Assembly: GCA_041675905.1 (NCBI GenBank)
Contig: JBAYSX010000032.1
Coordinates: forward strand, 1 to 8,034
Length of the DNA: 8,034 nucleotides
Source of the DNA: Sandaracinobacteroides sp041675905
Lineage (GTDB): Bacteria > Pseudomonadota > Alphaproteobacteria > Sphingomonadales > Sphingomonadaceae
Direction: 5' to 3'
The notes beneath the pieces are model-generated. The model was given only the letters and a program-made list of their open reading frames with translations, was not told the origin of the DNA and made no database searches. A program made the position numbers and the translations under genes. The first letter of the stretch is position 1, and every line of letters begins with the position of its first letter. This document shows positions 1 through 6,104 of the stretch, one piece after another.

Positions 1-38
1 AAGGGTTCATCATCCACCACCAGGGTTCGGATCGTCAT
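1..38 (-). CDS. Response regulator, N-terminal fragment (probably LytTR type)
   Basis: Only the first twelve codons are in the window; the gene runs off the left edge. They read MTIRTLVVDDEP, the typical first beta strand of a CheY-like receiver domain ending in the acidic DD(E) pair that binds magnesium near the phospho-acceptor aspartate. The start ATG overlaps the stop of the sensor kinase gene as ATGA, which implies translational coupling in one operon. A Shine-Dalgarno AGGAG lies about eight bases upstream, inside the end of the kinase gene (plus-strand 47-51). Kinases of the LytS/YpdA family are usually paired with regulators that have a LytTR DNA-binding domain, so this type is expected, but the output domain is outside the window. 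The receiver identity is well supported; the LytTR assignment is inferred from the partner. Confidence 0.85.
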   Translation of the reverse strand, partial: MTIRTLVVDDEP

Positions 39-1192
39 TCGGATTTCTCCTGCATGATTCCGCTCATGCCGTCTGTCGTTGTCACAAATTCCAGCGGCGT
101 TTCGATTACCACCAGCAAACCCGGTCCCCTGGCTTTTCCGGATTGAACCAGCGGTGAACTGGTGTTGGGCAGCAGCTCGAAACGATATTGATCTCCCCAC
201 GCCTGCGCCAGCCGTTCGCGGATATTGGCAAGGCCAACTCCCGTCCCTTCGTTCGTTGGTCCGGGCGCATGATCCCCCAGGCCCGGCCCCGTATCGGCCA
301 CCCGAATTTCCAGCCTGTCGCCAATTGCCCGGGCCGATACATGAATGTCCGCGCCTTCCTCCAGCGGCGTCACCGCATATTTGACCGCATTTTCAACCAG
401 AGGCTGCAACAATAGCAACAGGATTCGTGCATTCAGCACTTCCGGTGCAATATCGAAATGGGCGCGCAACCGGTCTTCAAAGCGCGTCCGCTCGATCTCC
501 AGATACAGGCGCAGGGCTTCCACTTCCTGGGCGACGGTGGCGAAACCCATACGTTCGCCCACCAGCGAATAGCGCAGAAAAGAAGACAGGCGCGATAACA
601 TCGTATTGGCGCGTTCTGTTTCCGCCAATAACACCAGAGTCGAAATACTGTTGAGCGTGTTGAAGAGAAAATGCGGGTTTAATTGATAACGCAACATTTC
701 CAGTTGCGCCGAACTGGCTTGCAGGGATACAGTTTTCAGTCGTTCCGCCTGGGCATCCAGCATCAGATAATAGTTGATACCATAATATAGAGCCGTCCAC
801 GCGCCCAGCACCGCCAGCGTCAGCAATATGGCCCCGAGAAACTCGATGCCGTGCGGCCGCCATCCGGGTTCGTAAAAGGTCGCGTGCGCCCATACCTCGA
901 TCACGGAAAACAGCGTCGAAGCCGCGATCAAAATCACGAGGCTCAGGCTCCACACCAGCACCGGGCGCATGCGGATGATGCTGCGATAGGCCCAGGCCAT
1001 CAGCAGGGTGATGGAAAACCCGGTAACCGTCACCAGAATCGTGGGCAGGATGAAGGAAACCCCCATCCGGTTGGCCAGTCCGCCCATCGAACGCAAGACG
1101 AAATAGCCCGTCCAGCCGACGATTTGCAGAATCCAGAAAGCGCGATTCTTGTCGGCAAAAAAGCCGGGCCGGGTGTGGGCGGAAGTTGCCAT
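35..1192 (-). CDS. Membrane sensor histidine kinase, LytS/YpdA (His_kinase PF06580) family
   Basis: This is a 385-residue membrane sensor kinase that should autophosphorylate on histidine and pass the phosphate to the response regulator encoded next to it. The N-terminal half has about four hydrophobic segments (roughly residues 19-36, 45-68, 78-100 and 117-143) and no recognisable extracellular sensor domain. A short linker leads to the PF06580 dimerisation region with the motif NPHFLFNTLNS (His174 is the likely phospho-acceptor). The ATPase domain shows the N box LLLQPLVENAVKY (Asn268), a DTGPG motif near 300-304 and GTGVGL near 316-321. I chose the ATG at 1192 because it begins just before the first membrane segment. 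The frame stays open upstream to a TTG at 1438, but that extension would run antisense into purT. The ribosome site at 1192 is weak (AGAG). The signal sensed cannot be read from the sequence. Confidence 0.92.
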   Translation of the reverse strand: MATSAHTRPGFFADKNRAFWILQIVGWTGYFVLRSMGGLANRMGVSFILPTILVTVTGFSITLLMAWAYRSIIRMRPVLVWSLSLVILIAASTLFSVIEVWAHATFYEPGWRPHGIEFLGAILLTLAVLGAWTALYYGINYYLMLDAQAERLKTVSLQASSAQLEMLRYQLNPHFLFNTLNSISTLVLLAETERANTMLSRLSSFLRYSLVGERMGFATVAQEVEALRLYLEIERTRFEDRLRAHFDIAPEVLNARILLLLLQPLVENAVKYAVTPLEEGADIHVSARAIGDRLEIRVADTGPGLGDHAPGPTNEGTGVGLANIRERLAQAWGDQYRFELLPNTSSPLVQSGKARGPGLLVVIETPLEFVTTTDGMSGIMQEKSE

Positions 1193-1367
1193 ATCGCTCT
1201 GCGATCTAGGCGTTTCCGTTCGTGACGCCAAGCCGGAAACCGCCGAATGGCCTGTCACATGTTGCAGGATTGTTCCCTGGATACCGGCGGCGATTGACGC
1301 AGCACCGGCCATGACGGCATCCGGTGGCTGGCCCTCCGGGCCGACGACGAATCGAAAGGCGGAATCG
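1193..1367. other. Divergent spacer between the sensor kinase and purT
   Basis: This 175-bp non-coding stretch must hold the promoters of both divergent genes. I see no convincing paired -35/-10 boxes on either strand. A TTGACG word near 1309 lacks a good -10 partner. A small perfect hairpin, GGCCC-TCC-GGGCC at 1330-1342, lies about 25 bases before the purT start and would fall in its leader. Nothing resembling a known purine riboswitch is visible. Confidence 0.4.
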
Positions 1368-2546
1368 ATGACACCCACGGCGCAGATTTTGCTTCTTGGT
1401 TCGGGGGAGTTGGGCAAGGAGTTTACCATTTCCGCCAAGCGCCTCGGCTGTCATGTCATCGCGTGCGACAGTTATGCCCACGCACCGGCCATGCAGGTGG
1501 CCGACGGGTCCGAAGTTTTCCCGATGCTCGATGCGGAACGGTTGCGCGCCATAATCGACCGCCACCAGCCAGAATTCATTGTCCCCGAGGTGGAAGCGAT
1601 CCGCACCGAAGTACTTGCCGATTATGAAACGCGGGGGTTCACCATCGTACCTTCCGCCCGCGCCACCAGGCTCACCCTGAACCGCGATGGCATTCGTGAT
1701 ATGGCGGCGGAGGAACTGGGTTTGCGCACATCGCGTTATCGCTATGCAGAATCGCTTGTGGAAGTCGAAGCCGCTGCTGCGTACACCGGGTTTCCTTGCG
1801 TTGTGAAGCCGGTGATGTCCTCATCGGGCAAGGGGCAGAGCACGTTATGGTCAGCCGATCAGGCCGGCCGGGCGTGGGAATATGCCGTCGCCAATATGCG
1901 CGGGGATCGCCGGCGCGTGATCGTCGAGGAGTTCATCCATTTCGATTATGAAATCACGCTTTTGACGGTCCGCACGCGCGACGGCGTTTGCTTTTGCCCG
2001 CCGATCGGCCACCGGCAGGAACTGGGCGATTACCGTGAATCCTGGCAACCGACGGCGATGTCGCCAGCGGCGCTCGAACAGGCGCAGGACATGGCCCGCC
2101 GGGTGGTCGATAATCTCGGTGGTTATGGAATCTTTGGCGTGGAATTTTTCGTCGCGGGCGAAGACGTCATCTTCTCCGAACTGTCGCCGCGTCCGCACGA
2201 TACCGGCATGGTCACGCTCATTTCACAAAACCTGAGCGAATTCGATCTGCATGCGCGCGCCATCCTGGGTCTGCCGATTCCGGAAATCCGCCTGTACGCG
2301 CCTTCCGCTTCCGCTGTTATCCTGGCAGATCGGGACGCCGAAGATTTTCATTTCACCGGCCTCGCCGACGCGTTGGCGATACCGGACGGTGAGGTGGATG
2401 TGCGCATTTTCGGCAAGCCGGAAACCTACCCCAACCGCCGGATGGCTGTAGCACTGGCGCGCGCCGGGAGTGTGGAAGAAGCCCGCAGGATCGCCACAGC
2501 GGCGGCAGCCAGGGTGCGGATTCTCTATCCGTCCGTGCGGGACTGA
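1368..2546 (+). CDS. purT: Formate-dependent phosphoribosylglycinamide formyltransferase (GAR transformylase 2)
   Basis: PurT makes formyl-GAR from GAR, formate and ATP, the third step of purine synthesis, without the folate cofactor that PurN needs. It is an ATP-grasp enzyme, active in the cytosol as a dimer. The 392-residue product equals the length I recall for the Escherichia coli protein and aligns along its whole length. Visible landmarks are LLGSGELGKE (8-18), MSSSGKGQS (150-158, ATP loop, after Lys147), HRQELGDYRESWQP (215-228), Glu259 and Glu271 as the probable magnesium ligands, and SPRPHDTGMVTLISQ (273-287). The ATG at 1368 is preceded eight bases upstream by AAAGG, and the glycine-rich loop follows at the normal distance. 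Longer in-frame starts (1311, 1149) would add unrelated sequence. No other purine gene is nearby, so it appears monocistronic. Its last 22 bases overlap the convergent HxlR gene. Confidence 0.97.
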   Translation: MTPTAQILLLGSGELGKEFTISAKRLGCHVIACDSYAHAPAMQVADGSEVFPMLDAERLRAIIDRHQPEFIVPEVEAIRTEVLADYETRGFTIVPSARATRLTLNRDGIRDMAAEELGLRTSRYRYAESLVEVEAAAAYTGFPCVVKPVMSSSGKGQSTLWSADQAGRAWEYAVANMRGDRRRVIVEEFIHFDYEITLLTVRTRDGVCFCPPIGHRQELGDYRESWQPTAMSPAALEQAQDMARRVVDNLGGYGIFGVEFFVAGEDVIFSELSPRPHDTGMVTLISQNLSEFDLHARAILGLPIPEIRLYAPSASAVILADRDAEDFHFTGLADALAIPDGEVDVRIFGKPETYPNRRMAVALARAGSVEEARRIATAAAARVRILYPSVRD

Positions 2547-3238
2547 AGAATGAATTTTTCCGGCAAAACGAACAGATCCGCAAAACGCGCCGCGAGCGCC
2601 GGGTCGCCCGAAAGGGTTAGCGCGCCATCCTCCACCAGCTCTTCCGGAGGCACCCCACCATAAACGAATGCGGCCAGCGCCGAAGGCCGACCCGAAAAGC
2701 AGATGTCGCCATCCGCCGCCGGTCCGCGCGTGATCGCCATCCCCGTTTCGTCAACCCGCCCGAGATATTCGTCGTCCCCGAACCGAAAGCCGACAGTCAG
2801 CCGCAAGTCTCCGATGCGGCTCCGGTCGATCATTGTGCGGAAGGATAGCAATATCGATACGCCGCTGATCGGCAGGCTCGCATCATGCCCACGCGATCGC
2901 ACCGCCCAACGGCCCAGTTCCTGAATGACCGGTTCCGCCTCATATCCCCACTCCGTCAGTTCATAGACCTGAACGCTGGCCGGCGGCGGCAGTTTCCGAC
3001 GGATGACGATGCTATTGGCTTCGAGATCGTTGAGCCGCTGCGTCAGCACATTGGCGCTGATGCCCGGCAGATCCGCGCGCAAATCGCTGAACCGCCGCGC
3101 TCCCAGCATCAACTCCCGCACCACGAACAGGGTCCAACGGTCGCCCAGTAATTCCAGGCCATGCGCCATGCCGCAGGCGTCACGAAACCGGCGCTTCTCC
3201 AACGACTTCACACTGTTAGTTATATTTTCCAACTTCAT
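2525..3238 (-). CDS. HxlR-type winged-helix regulator with C-terminal SCP2-like domain
   Basis: This is a predicted DNA-binding regulator of 237 residues. Residues about 20-112 form an HxlR (MarR-like) winged helix: CGMAHGLELLGDRWTLFVVRE, then LGARRFSDLR, LPGISANVLTQRL, DLEANSIVIRR and YELTEWG are the usual family landmarks. Simple HxlR proteins are about 100-150 residues. The extra 110 or so residues here resemble the sterol-carrier-protein-2-like tail of longer sphingomonad and actinobacterial members, with AADGDICFSGRPSALAAFVYGG near 174-195. Such a tail could bind a hydrophobic ligand (inference). I took the ATG at 3238. An ATG at 3265 and a TTG at 3274 are in frame but fall in or next to a good -35 box. 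The gene is divergent from the DUF1428-VOC gene, a common regulator-target arrangement. Cys22 near the start of the domain could allow redox sensing, but this is not established. Confidence 0.92.
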   Translation of the reverse strand: MKLENITNSVKSLEKRRFRDACGMAHGLELLGDRWTLFVVRELMLGARRFSDLRADLPGISANVLTQRLNDLEANSIVIRRKLPPPASVQVYELTEWGYEAEPVIQELGRWAVRSRGHDASLPISGVSILLSFRTMIDRSRIGDLRLTVGFRFGDDEYLGRVDETGMAITRGPAADGDICFSGRPSALAAFVYGGVPPEELVEDGALTLSGDPALAARFADLFVLPEKFILQSRTDG

Positions 3239-3242
3239 GGTT

Positions 3243-3260
3243 GTATTCTTTAACCAATAC
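3243..3260. promoter_or_regulatory. Dyad, candidate HxlR operator
   Basis: The 18-bp word GTATTCTTTAACCAATAC has 5-bp inverted arms (GTATT/AATAC) around an AT-rich 8-bp centre. It overlaps the -10 region proposed for the regulator gene and lies in the spacer shared with the DUF1428-VOC gene. HxlR proteins bind such imperfect dyads as dimers, so it could serve autoregulation and control of the neighbour. The arms are short, so chance is possible. Confidence 0.4.
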
Positions 3261-3274
3261 CGCATACTTGTCAA
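3245..3274 (-). promoter_or_regulatory. Candidate promoter of the HxlR regulator gene
   Basis: On the minus strand a perfect -35 hexamer TTGACA lies at 3274-3269. An AAGAAT -10-like hexamer (four of six matches) lies at 3250-3245, with an 18-bp spacer; TAAAGA at 3252-3247 with a 16-bp spacer is the alternative. Transcription would begin at or within a few bases of the ATG at 3238, so the message could be leaderless or nearly so. This agrees with the absence of a strong Shine-Dalgarno there. Confidence 0.5.
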
Positions 3275-3345
3275 CGTCGAGTCGGTTGCGGTGTGGTGCA
3301 GCGTTCATGTGCCGCAGGTTCAATATTCACCGAAAGGCTATCGAA

Positions 3346-4491
3346 ATGACCTATATCGACGGTTTCGTCATCGCGGCTCCCACCGCGAAGAAGCAGGCCT
3401 TCATCGATCATGCGAACAAGGCCGACAGCGTTTTCATAGAGATGGGCGCGCTACGCGTTCTGGAGTGCTGGGGCGATGATGTGCCCGATGGCAAGCAGAC
3501 CGATTTTCGCCGCGCCGTTCAGGCCACCCCCGATGAGTCAGTCATTTTTTCCTGGGTTGAATGGCCGGATAAAGCCTCGCGCGATGCCGCCATGGCGCGC
3601 ATGGAAGAACAGATGAAAACGGACGACCGGATGAACCCGGAGAAAAATCCGATGCCCTTCGATGGCAAGCGCATGATCTATGGTGGTTTCTCGCCCGTCG
3701 TCACGCTGGAAAAACCGAAAGGCAATCGATCGGGAGACCATATCTGGTATGAATTGCTGACCACTGACGCTGAAGCCGCGCAAAAATTCTACGCCGATGT
3801 GCTCGGCTGGAAATTCGCCGACAGCGGTATGGCCGGCATGGACTATCGCATCATCAATGCCGGCGAGCACGACGTCGGCGGTCTGATGGCCATTACGCCA
3901 GAAATGGCGGAGCATGGCGCGAAACCGGCCTGGCTGGGCTATATCGCCGTGGATGACGTTGATGTGGCAATTGGCGATGTCGGGCAGAAGGGCGGGCGAC
4001 TGTTGATGCCGGCGATGGACGTTCCGATGGTGGGCCGCATCGCCATGGTCGCCGACCCGCAAGGCGCGCCCTTCTATATCATGAAGCCGGCGGGCAAGGA
4101 AAAAAGCATGGCGTTTGCCGCCGATCGGCCGCGCCCCGGACATTGCGCATGGAATGAACTCGCTACGCCTGATCAGGCCGGGGCCTGGAATTTCTACGGC
4201 GGCCTGTTCGGCTGGAAACAGGATGGCGCAATCGAAATGGGTGAGATGGGCAGCTATCAATTCATTCGCCACGGTTCGGTGGTCGGTGCTATATCGCCCG
4301 TGGCTGGCCCCGAAGGCGCGGTCTGGACGCGCTATTTCCGAATTCCGGACATCGATGCCGCCAAAGTCGCAGTAGAAGCGGGCGGCGGCAAGATTGTTGA
4401 TGGCCCCCACGAAATTCCCGGCGGCGAGTTTTCGATGAATTGCATCGACCCGCAAGGCGCGGCCTTCGGCCTCGTCGGTCCGCGCCGATAA
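3346..4491 (+). CDS. Three-domain protein: DUF1428 (YbaA-like) fused to two VOC/glyoxalase domains
   Basis: The 381-residue product joins two families that are usually separate. Residues 1-117 match the whole of E. coli YbaA (DUF1428): MTYIDGFVIAAP, GALRVLECWGDDVPDGK, FSWVEWPDK and MPFDGKRMIYGGF. Residues about 129-248 and 265-380 are two tandem vicinal-oxygen-chelate domains. They start with DHIWYELLTTD and GHCAWNELATPD, each followed by a FY...GW segment, and end in the paired DPQGAPFYIMKP and DPQGAAFGLVGP. The VOC pair resembles the 27-kDa antigen/CFP32-type hydrolase group. Possible roles are methylglyoxal or antibiotic detoxification, but classical glyoxalase metal ligands are not obvious and no substrate can be assigned. 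The ATG at 3346 has GAAAGG about eight bases upstream and is exactly where YbaA begins. It is divergent from the HxlR regulator, its likely controller. The reading frame is uninterrupted across both junctions. Confidence 0.93.
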   Translation: MTYIDGFVIAAPTAKKQAFIDHANKADSVFIEMGALRVLECWGDDVPDGKQTDFRRAVQATPDESVIFSWVEWPDKASRDAAMARMEEQMKTDDRMNPEKNPMPFDGKRMIYGGFSPVVTLEKPKGNRSGDHIWYELLTTDAEAAQKFYADVLGWKFADSGMAGMDYRIINAGEHDVGGLMAITPEMAEHGAKPAWLGYIAVDDVDVAIGDVGQKGGRLLMPAMDVPMVGRIAMVADPQGAPFYIMKPAGKEKSMAFAADRPRPGHCAWNELATPDQAGAWNFYGGLFGWKQDGAIEMGEMGSYQFIRHGSVVGAISPVAGPEGAVWTRYFRIPDIDAAKVAVEAGGGKIVDGPHEIPGGEFSMNCIDPQGAAFGLVGPRR

Positions 4492-4670
4492 GGAGATTTA
4501 TCCGGTGATCAGACGGAAACGCGCCACGACCGGAAGAAACGAATATTATTCCAGTTAAACTGAGGCATGGCCATATGTGCGTTGCTGCACAGAAACTGCG
4601 CAATCCTTCCGATTTCAGTGAACTCCTGTCAATGCTGCCATCGGACTGACCTGACCGTATCGGAGCTGTT
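4492..4670 (+). other. Spacer between the VOC fusion gene and the alcohol dehydrogenase gene
   Basis: No recognised gene lies in these 179 bases. A strong AGGAGA follows the VOC stop directly and could serve a GTG at 4505, but that frame closes after 17 codons. A second short frame, ATG 4575 to TGA 4649 (24 codons), has GAGG about nine bases upstream and is in phase with the dehydrogenase gene. Either could be a leader peptide or the remains of a gene, and neither matches anything I know. TCCGGT/ACCGGA arms near 4501-4533 enclose a loop of about 20 bases with no T-run, so I do not call a terminator. The dehydrogenase may be read from upstream or from an unseen promoter here. Confidence 0.4.
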
Positions 4671-5825
4671 ATGCCTGCGATTTTCCTTCCTCGCGCCATG
4701 CGTGTCGGCGCTGGTGCCTTGAACGAGCTGCCCCAATCCCTCTTGCAACTTGGCTTGAAGGCGCCGGTTATAGTGACCGACAGTTTCATGGCGGAGAGCG
4801 ACGTGCTCGACCGTGTGCTTTCCATTCTTGCCGAGGCGGGCTGTGTGGCACGGGCCTATTGCGGAGTCATGCCCGATCCGACTGCAGGGGTCGTTCAGTC
4901 GGCGAAGGCCTTCATCCTCGAAGGCGCGCACGACTGCGTCATAGGTCTGGGCGGGGGCAGTTCGATCGATACGGCCAAGGCAGCCGCCGTGCTCGCGGCC
5001 CGGGGCGGCGACATCCAGTCGCTCAAGGCGCCTCATGAAGAAAATGCGCCCGGACTTCCGATAATCGCAATCCCGACTACCGCAGGGACGGGGTCGGAAG
5101 CCACGCGCTTCACAATCATCACGGATGAAACGAATGAGAAGATACTTTGCGCGGGCCTTGCCTATTTGCCCGTGCTCGCCATCGTGGACTATGAGCTGAC
5201 GCTGTCGAAACCCGCGCGGCTGACGGCGGACACCGGCATCGACGCCTTGACCCACGCCATTGAGGCCTTTGTCTCCCGGCGCGCTAACCCCTTTTCCGAT
5301 GGTATGGCAATCGCCGCGATGCGGGCAATCTGGCCCAATCTGCGCCGCGTATGTGAGGAACCGGGCGACCGGGCGTCAAGAGAGGCGGTGATGATTGGAT
5401 CGCTACAGGCTGGCATTGCCTTTTCCAACGCTTCGGTTGCTCTGGTGCACGGCATGAGCCGGCCGATAGGCGCCCATTTTCATGTCGCACATGGTCTCTC
5501 CAATGCAATGTTGCTGCCAGGTGTAACGGCCTGGTCCGCACCTGCCGCATTGACACGCTACGCCGACTGCTCGCGGGCCATGGGTCTTGCGCAAACGGGT
5601 GAGGGCGATCAGTCAGCAGTCAGCCGCCTGGTTGAGGCGCTGCGTGATCTCAACCGCGACCTTCAGGTTCCGACTCCCAAAGTCTACGGGATAGATGAGC
5701 AGCGATGGAATGAATTGCTGCCGCTCATGGCGGAACAGGCTCTGGCCTCAGGCTCGCCTGGCAACAATCCGCGCATACCTGATATCGAGGAGATCCAGTC
5801 GCTGTACCGGCAGGCCTGGGCGTGA
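4671..5825 (+). CDS. Iron-containing (group III) alcohol dehydrogenase family protein
   Basis: This is a 384-residue NAD(P)-dependent dehydrogenase of the Fe-ADH superfamily (FucO, YiaY, EutG and maleylacetate reductase relatives), which interconverts alcohols and aldehydes or ketones in the cytosol. The N-terminal domain carries the dinucleotide motif GLGGGSSIDTAK (92-103) and the signature IPTTAGTGSEAT (134-145). The C-terminal helical domain carries the four metal ligands: Asp191 and His195 in TADTGIDALTHAIEAF, His260 in VHGMSRPIGAHF, and His274 in HVAHG. All expected catalytic features and the normal length are present, so it should be active. The ATG at 4671 is preceded by GGAG with a 5-base spacer. 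It lies downstream of the VOC fusion gene with a 179-bp gap, so cotranscription is uncertain. The substrate cannot be told from sequence, and family annotation as maleylacetate or lactaldehyde reductase would be a guess. Confidence 0.95.
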   Translation: MPAIFLPRAMRVGAGALNELPQSLLQLGLKAPVIVTDSFMAESDVLDRVLSILAEAGCVARAYCGVMPDPTAGVVQSAKAFILEGAHDCVIGLGGGSSIDTAKAAAVLAARGGDIQSLKAPHEENAPGLPIIAIPTTAGTGSEATRFTIITDETNEKILCAGLAYLPVLAIVDYELTLSKPARLTADTGIDALTHAIEAFVSRRANPFSDGMAIAAMRAIWPNLRRVCEEPGDRASREAVMIGSLQAGIAFSNASVALVHGMSRPIGAHFHVAHGLSNAMLLPGVTAWSAPAALTRYADCSRAMGLAQTGEGDQSAVSRLVEALRDLNRDLQVPTPKVYGIDEQRWNELLPLMAEQALASGSPGNNPRIPDIEEIQSLYRQAWA

Positions 5826-5910
5826 ATCTCCACTGCGGTCATCACTGGAAATCCGGGAACCAGCAAATGGCGGTGGAGGCAGTCACCTGCGAACCGCTCT
5901 CTGGTATGTC

Positions 5911-6042
5911 ATTCCCGTTTTGACGGGAATATAACGGGAAATCTACCATTTTTGGCTCCAGATGCACGACAAGGGAGGCCGCAAAGCCCCAATCTGCACC
6001 AAAATTCCACGGGAATTCCCGTACAACAATAACGGGAATCTA
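5911..6042. repeat. Array of ACGGGAAT words: inverted and direct repeats
   Basis: Six exact ACGGGAA words (either strand) occur at 5912-5918 (minus), 5923-5929, 5934-5940, 6009-6015, 6016-6022 (minus) and 6032-6038. The first two form ATTCCCGT-TTTG-ACGGGAAT (5911-5930). The fourth and fifth form the perfect 14-bp palindrome ACGGGAATTCCCGT (6009-6022). The third and sixth lie in near-identical blocks, ATAACGGGAAATCTA (5931-5945) and ATAACGGGAATCTA (6029-6042). The first three words step by exactly 11 bp, about one helical turn. Shorter CGGGAA words occur at 5854 and around 6087-6104. The array lies between the dehydrogenase gene and the HTH-recombinase module, so it may be an operator, an iteron-like site or an attachment/accessory site of the integrated element. 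A weak promoter (TTGACG 5920-5925, TACCAT 5944-5949) overlaps it. Confidence 0.8.
5950..6004. other. Imperfect stem-loop inside the ACGGGAAT array
   Basis: TTTTGG (5950-5955) pairs with CCAAAA (5999-6004). After a 3-by-2 internal loop, CAGAT (5959-5963) pairs with ATCTG (5992-5996). Further in, GGG-A-GGC (5973-5979) can pair with GCCCC (5986-5990). The two outer stems are well aligned, while the inner one needs an asymmetric loop. The structure sits centrally between the two halves of the repeat array. It could be an RNA hairpin or an extruded DNA element. No adjoining T-run supports a terminator in either direction. Confidence 0.35.
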
Positions 6043-6086
6043 TGTCCGCTCTTCATGCGTTGGCCGGGATGCTGGCATCGGCCTGC

Positions 6087-6104
6087 CGGGAATTATGCTT
6101 CCCG
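6087..6104. repeat. Inverted repeat CGGGAA-N6-TTCCCG over the end of the HTH gene
   Basis: The arms CGGGAA (6087-6092) and TTCCCG (6099-6104) are a perfect 6-bp inverted repeat with a 6-bp centre. The centre contains the TAA stop of the minus-strand HTH gene (6095-6093). The core word is the same as in the array just upstream. It could be another protein site or a weak hairpin at the transcript end; no T-run follows. Confidence 0.5.

Noticed and set aside
477..953. Minus-strand 158-codon frame inside the kinase gene
   Set aside because: It is a shifted frame of the well-supported histidine kinase, with Arg/Gly-rich noise.
1149..1367. N-terminal extension of purT to TTG 1149 or ATG 1311
   Set aside because: PurT begins a few residues before its GSGELG loop; the extension matches no homologue I know, and the ATG at 1368 has a spaced AAAGG.
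3538..4455. Minus-strand 305-codon frame inside the VOC fusion gene
   Set aside because: It is a His/Arg/Ala-rich shadow of a clearly recognised plus-strand protein, common in GC-rich DNA, with no family resemblance.
4501..4533. Possible terminator after the VOC fusion gene
   Set aside because: Its TCCGGT/ACCGGA arms are short, the loop is about 20 bases and no T-run follows.
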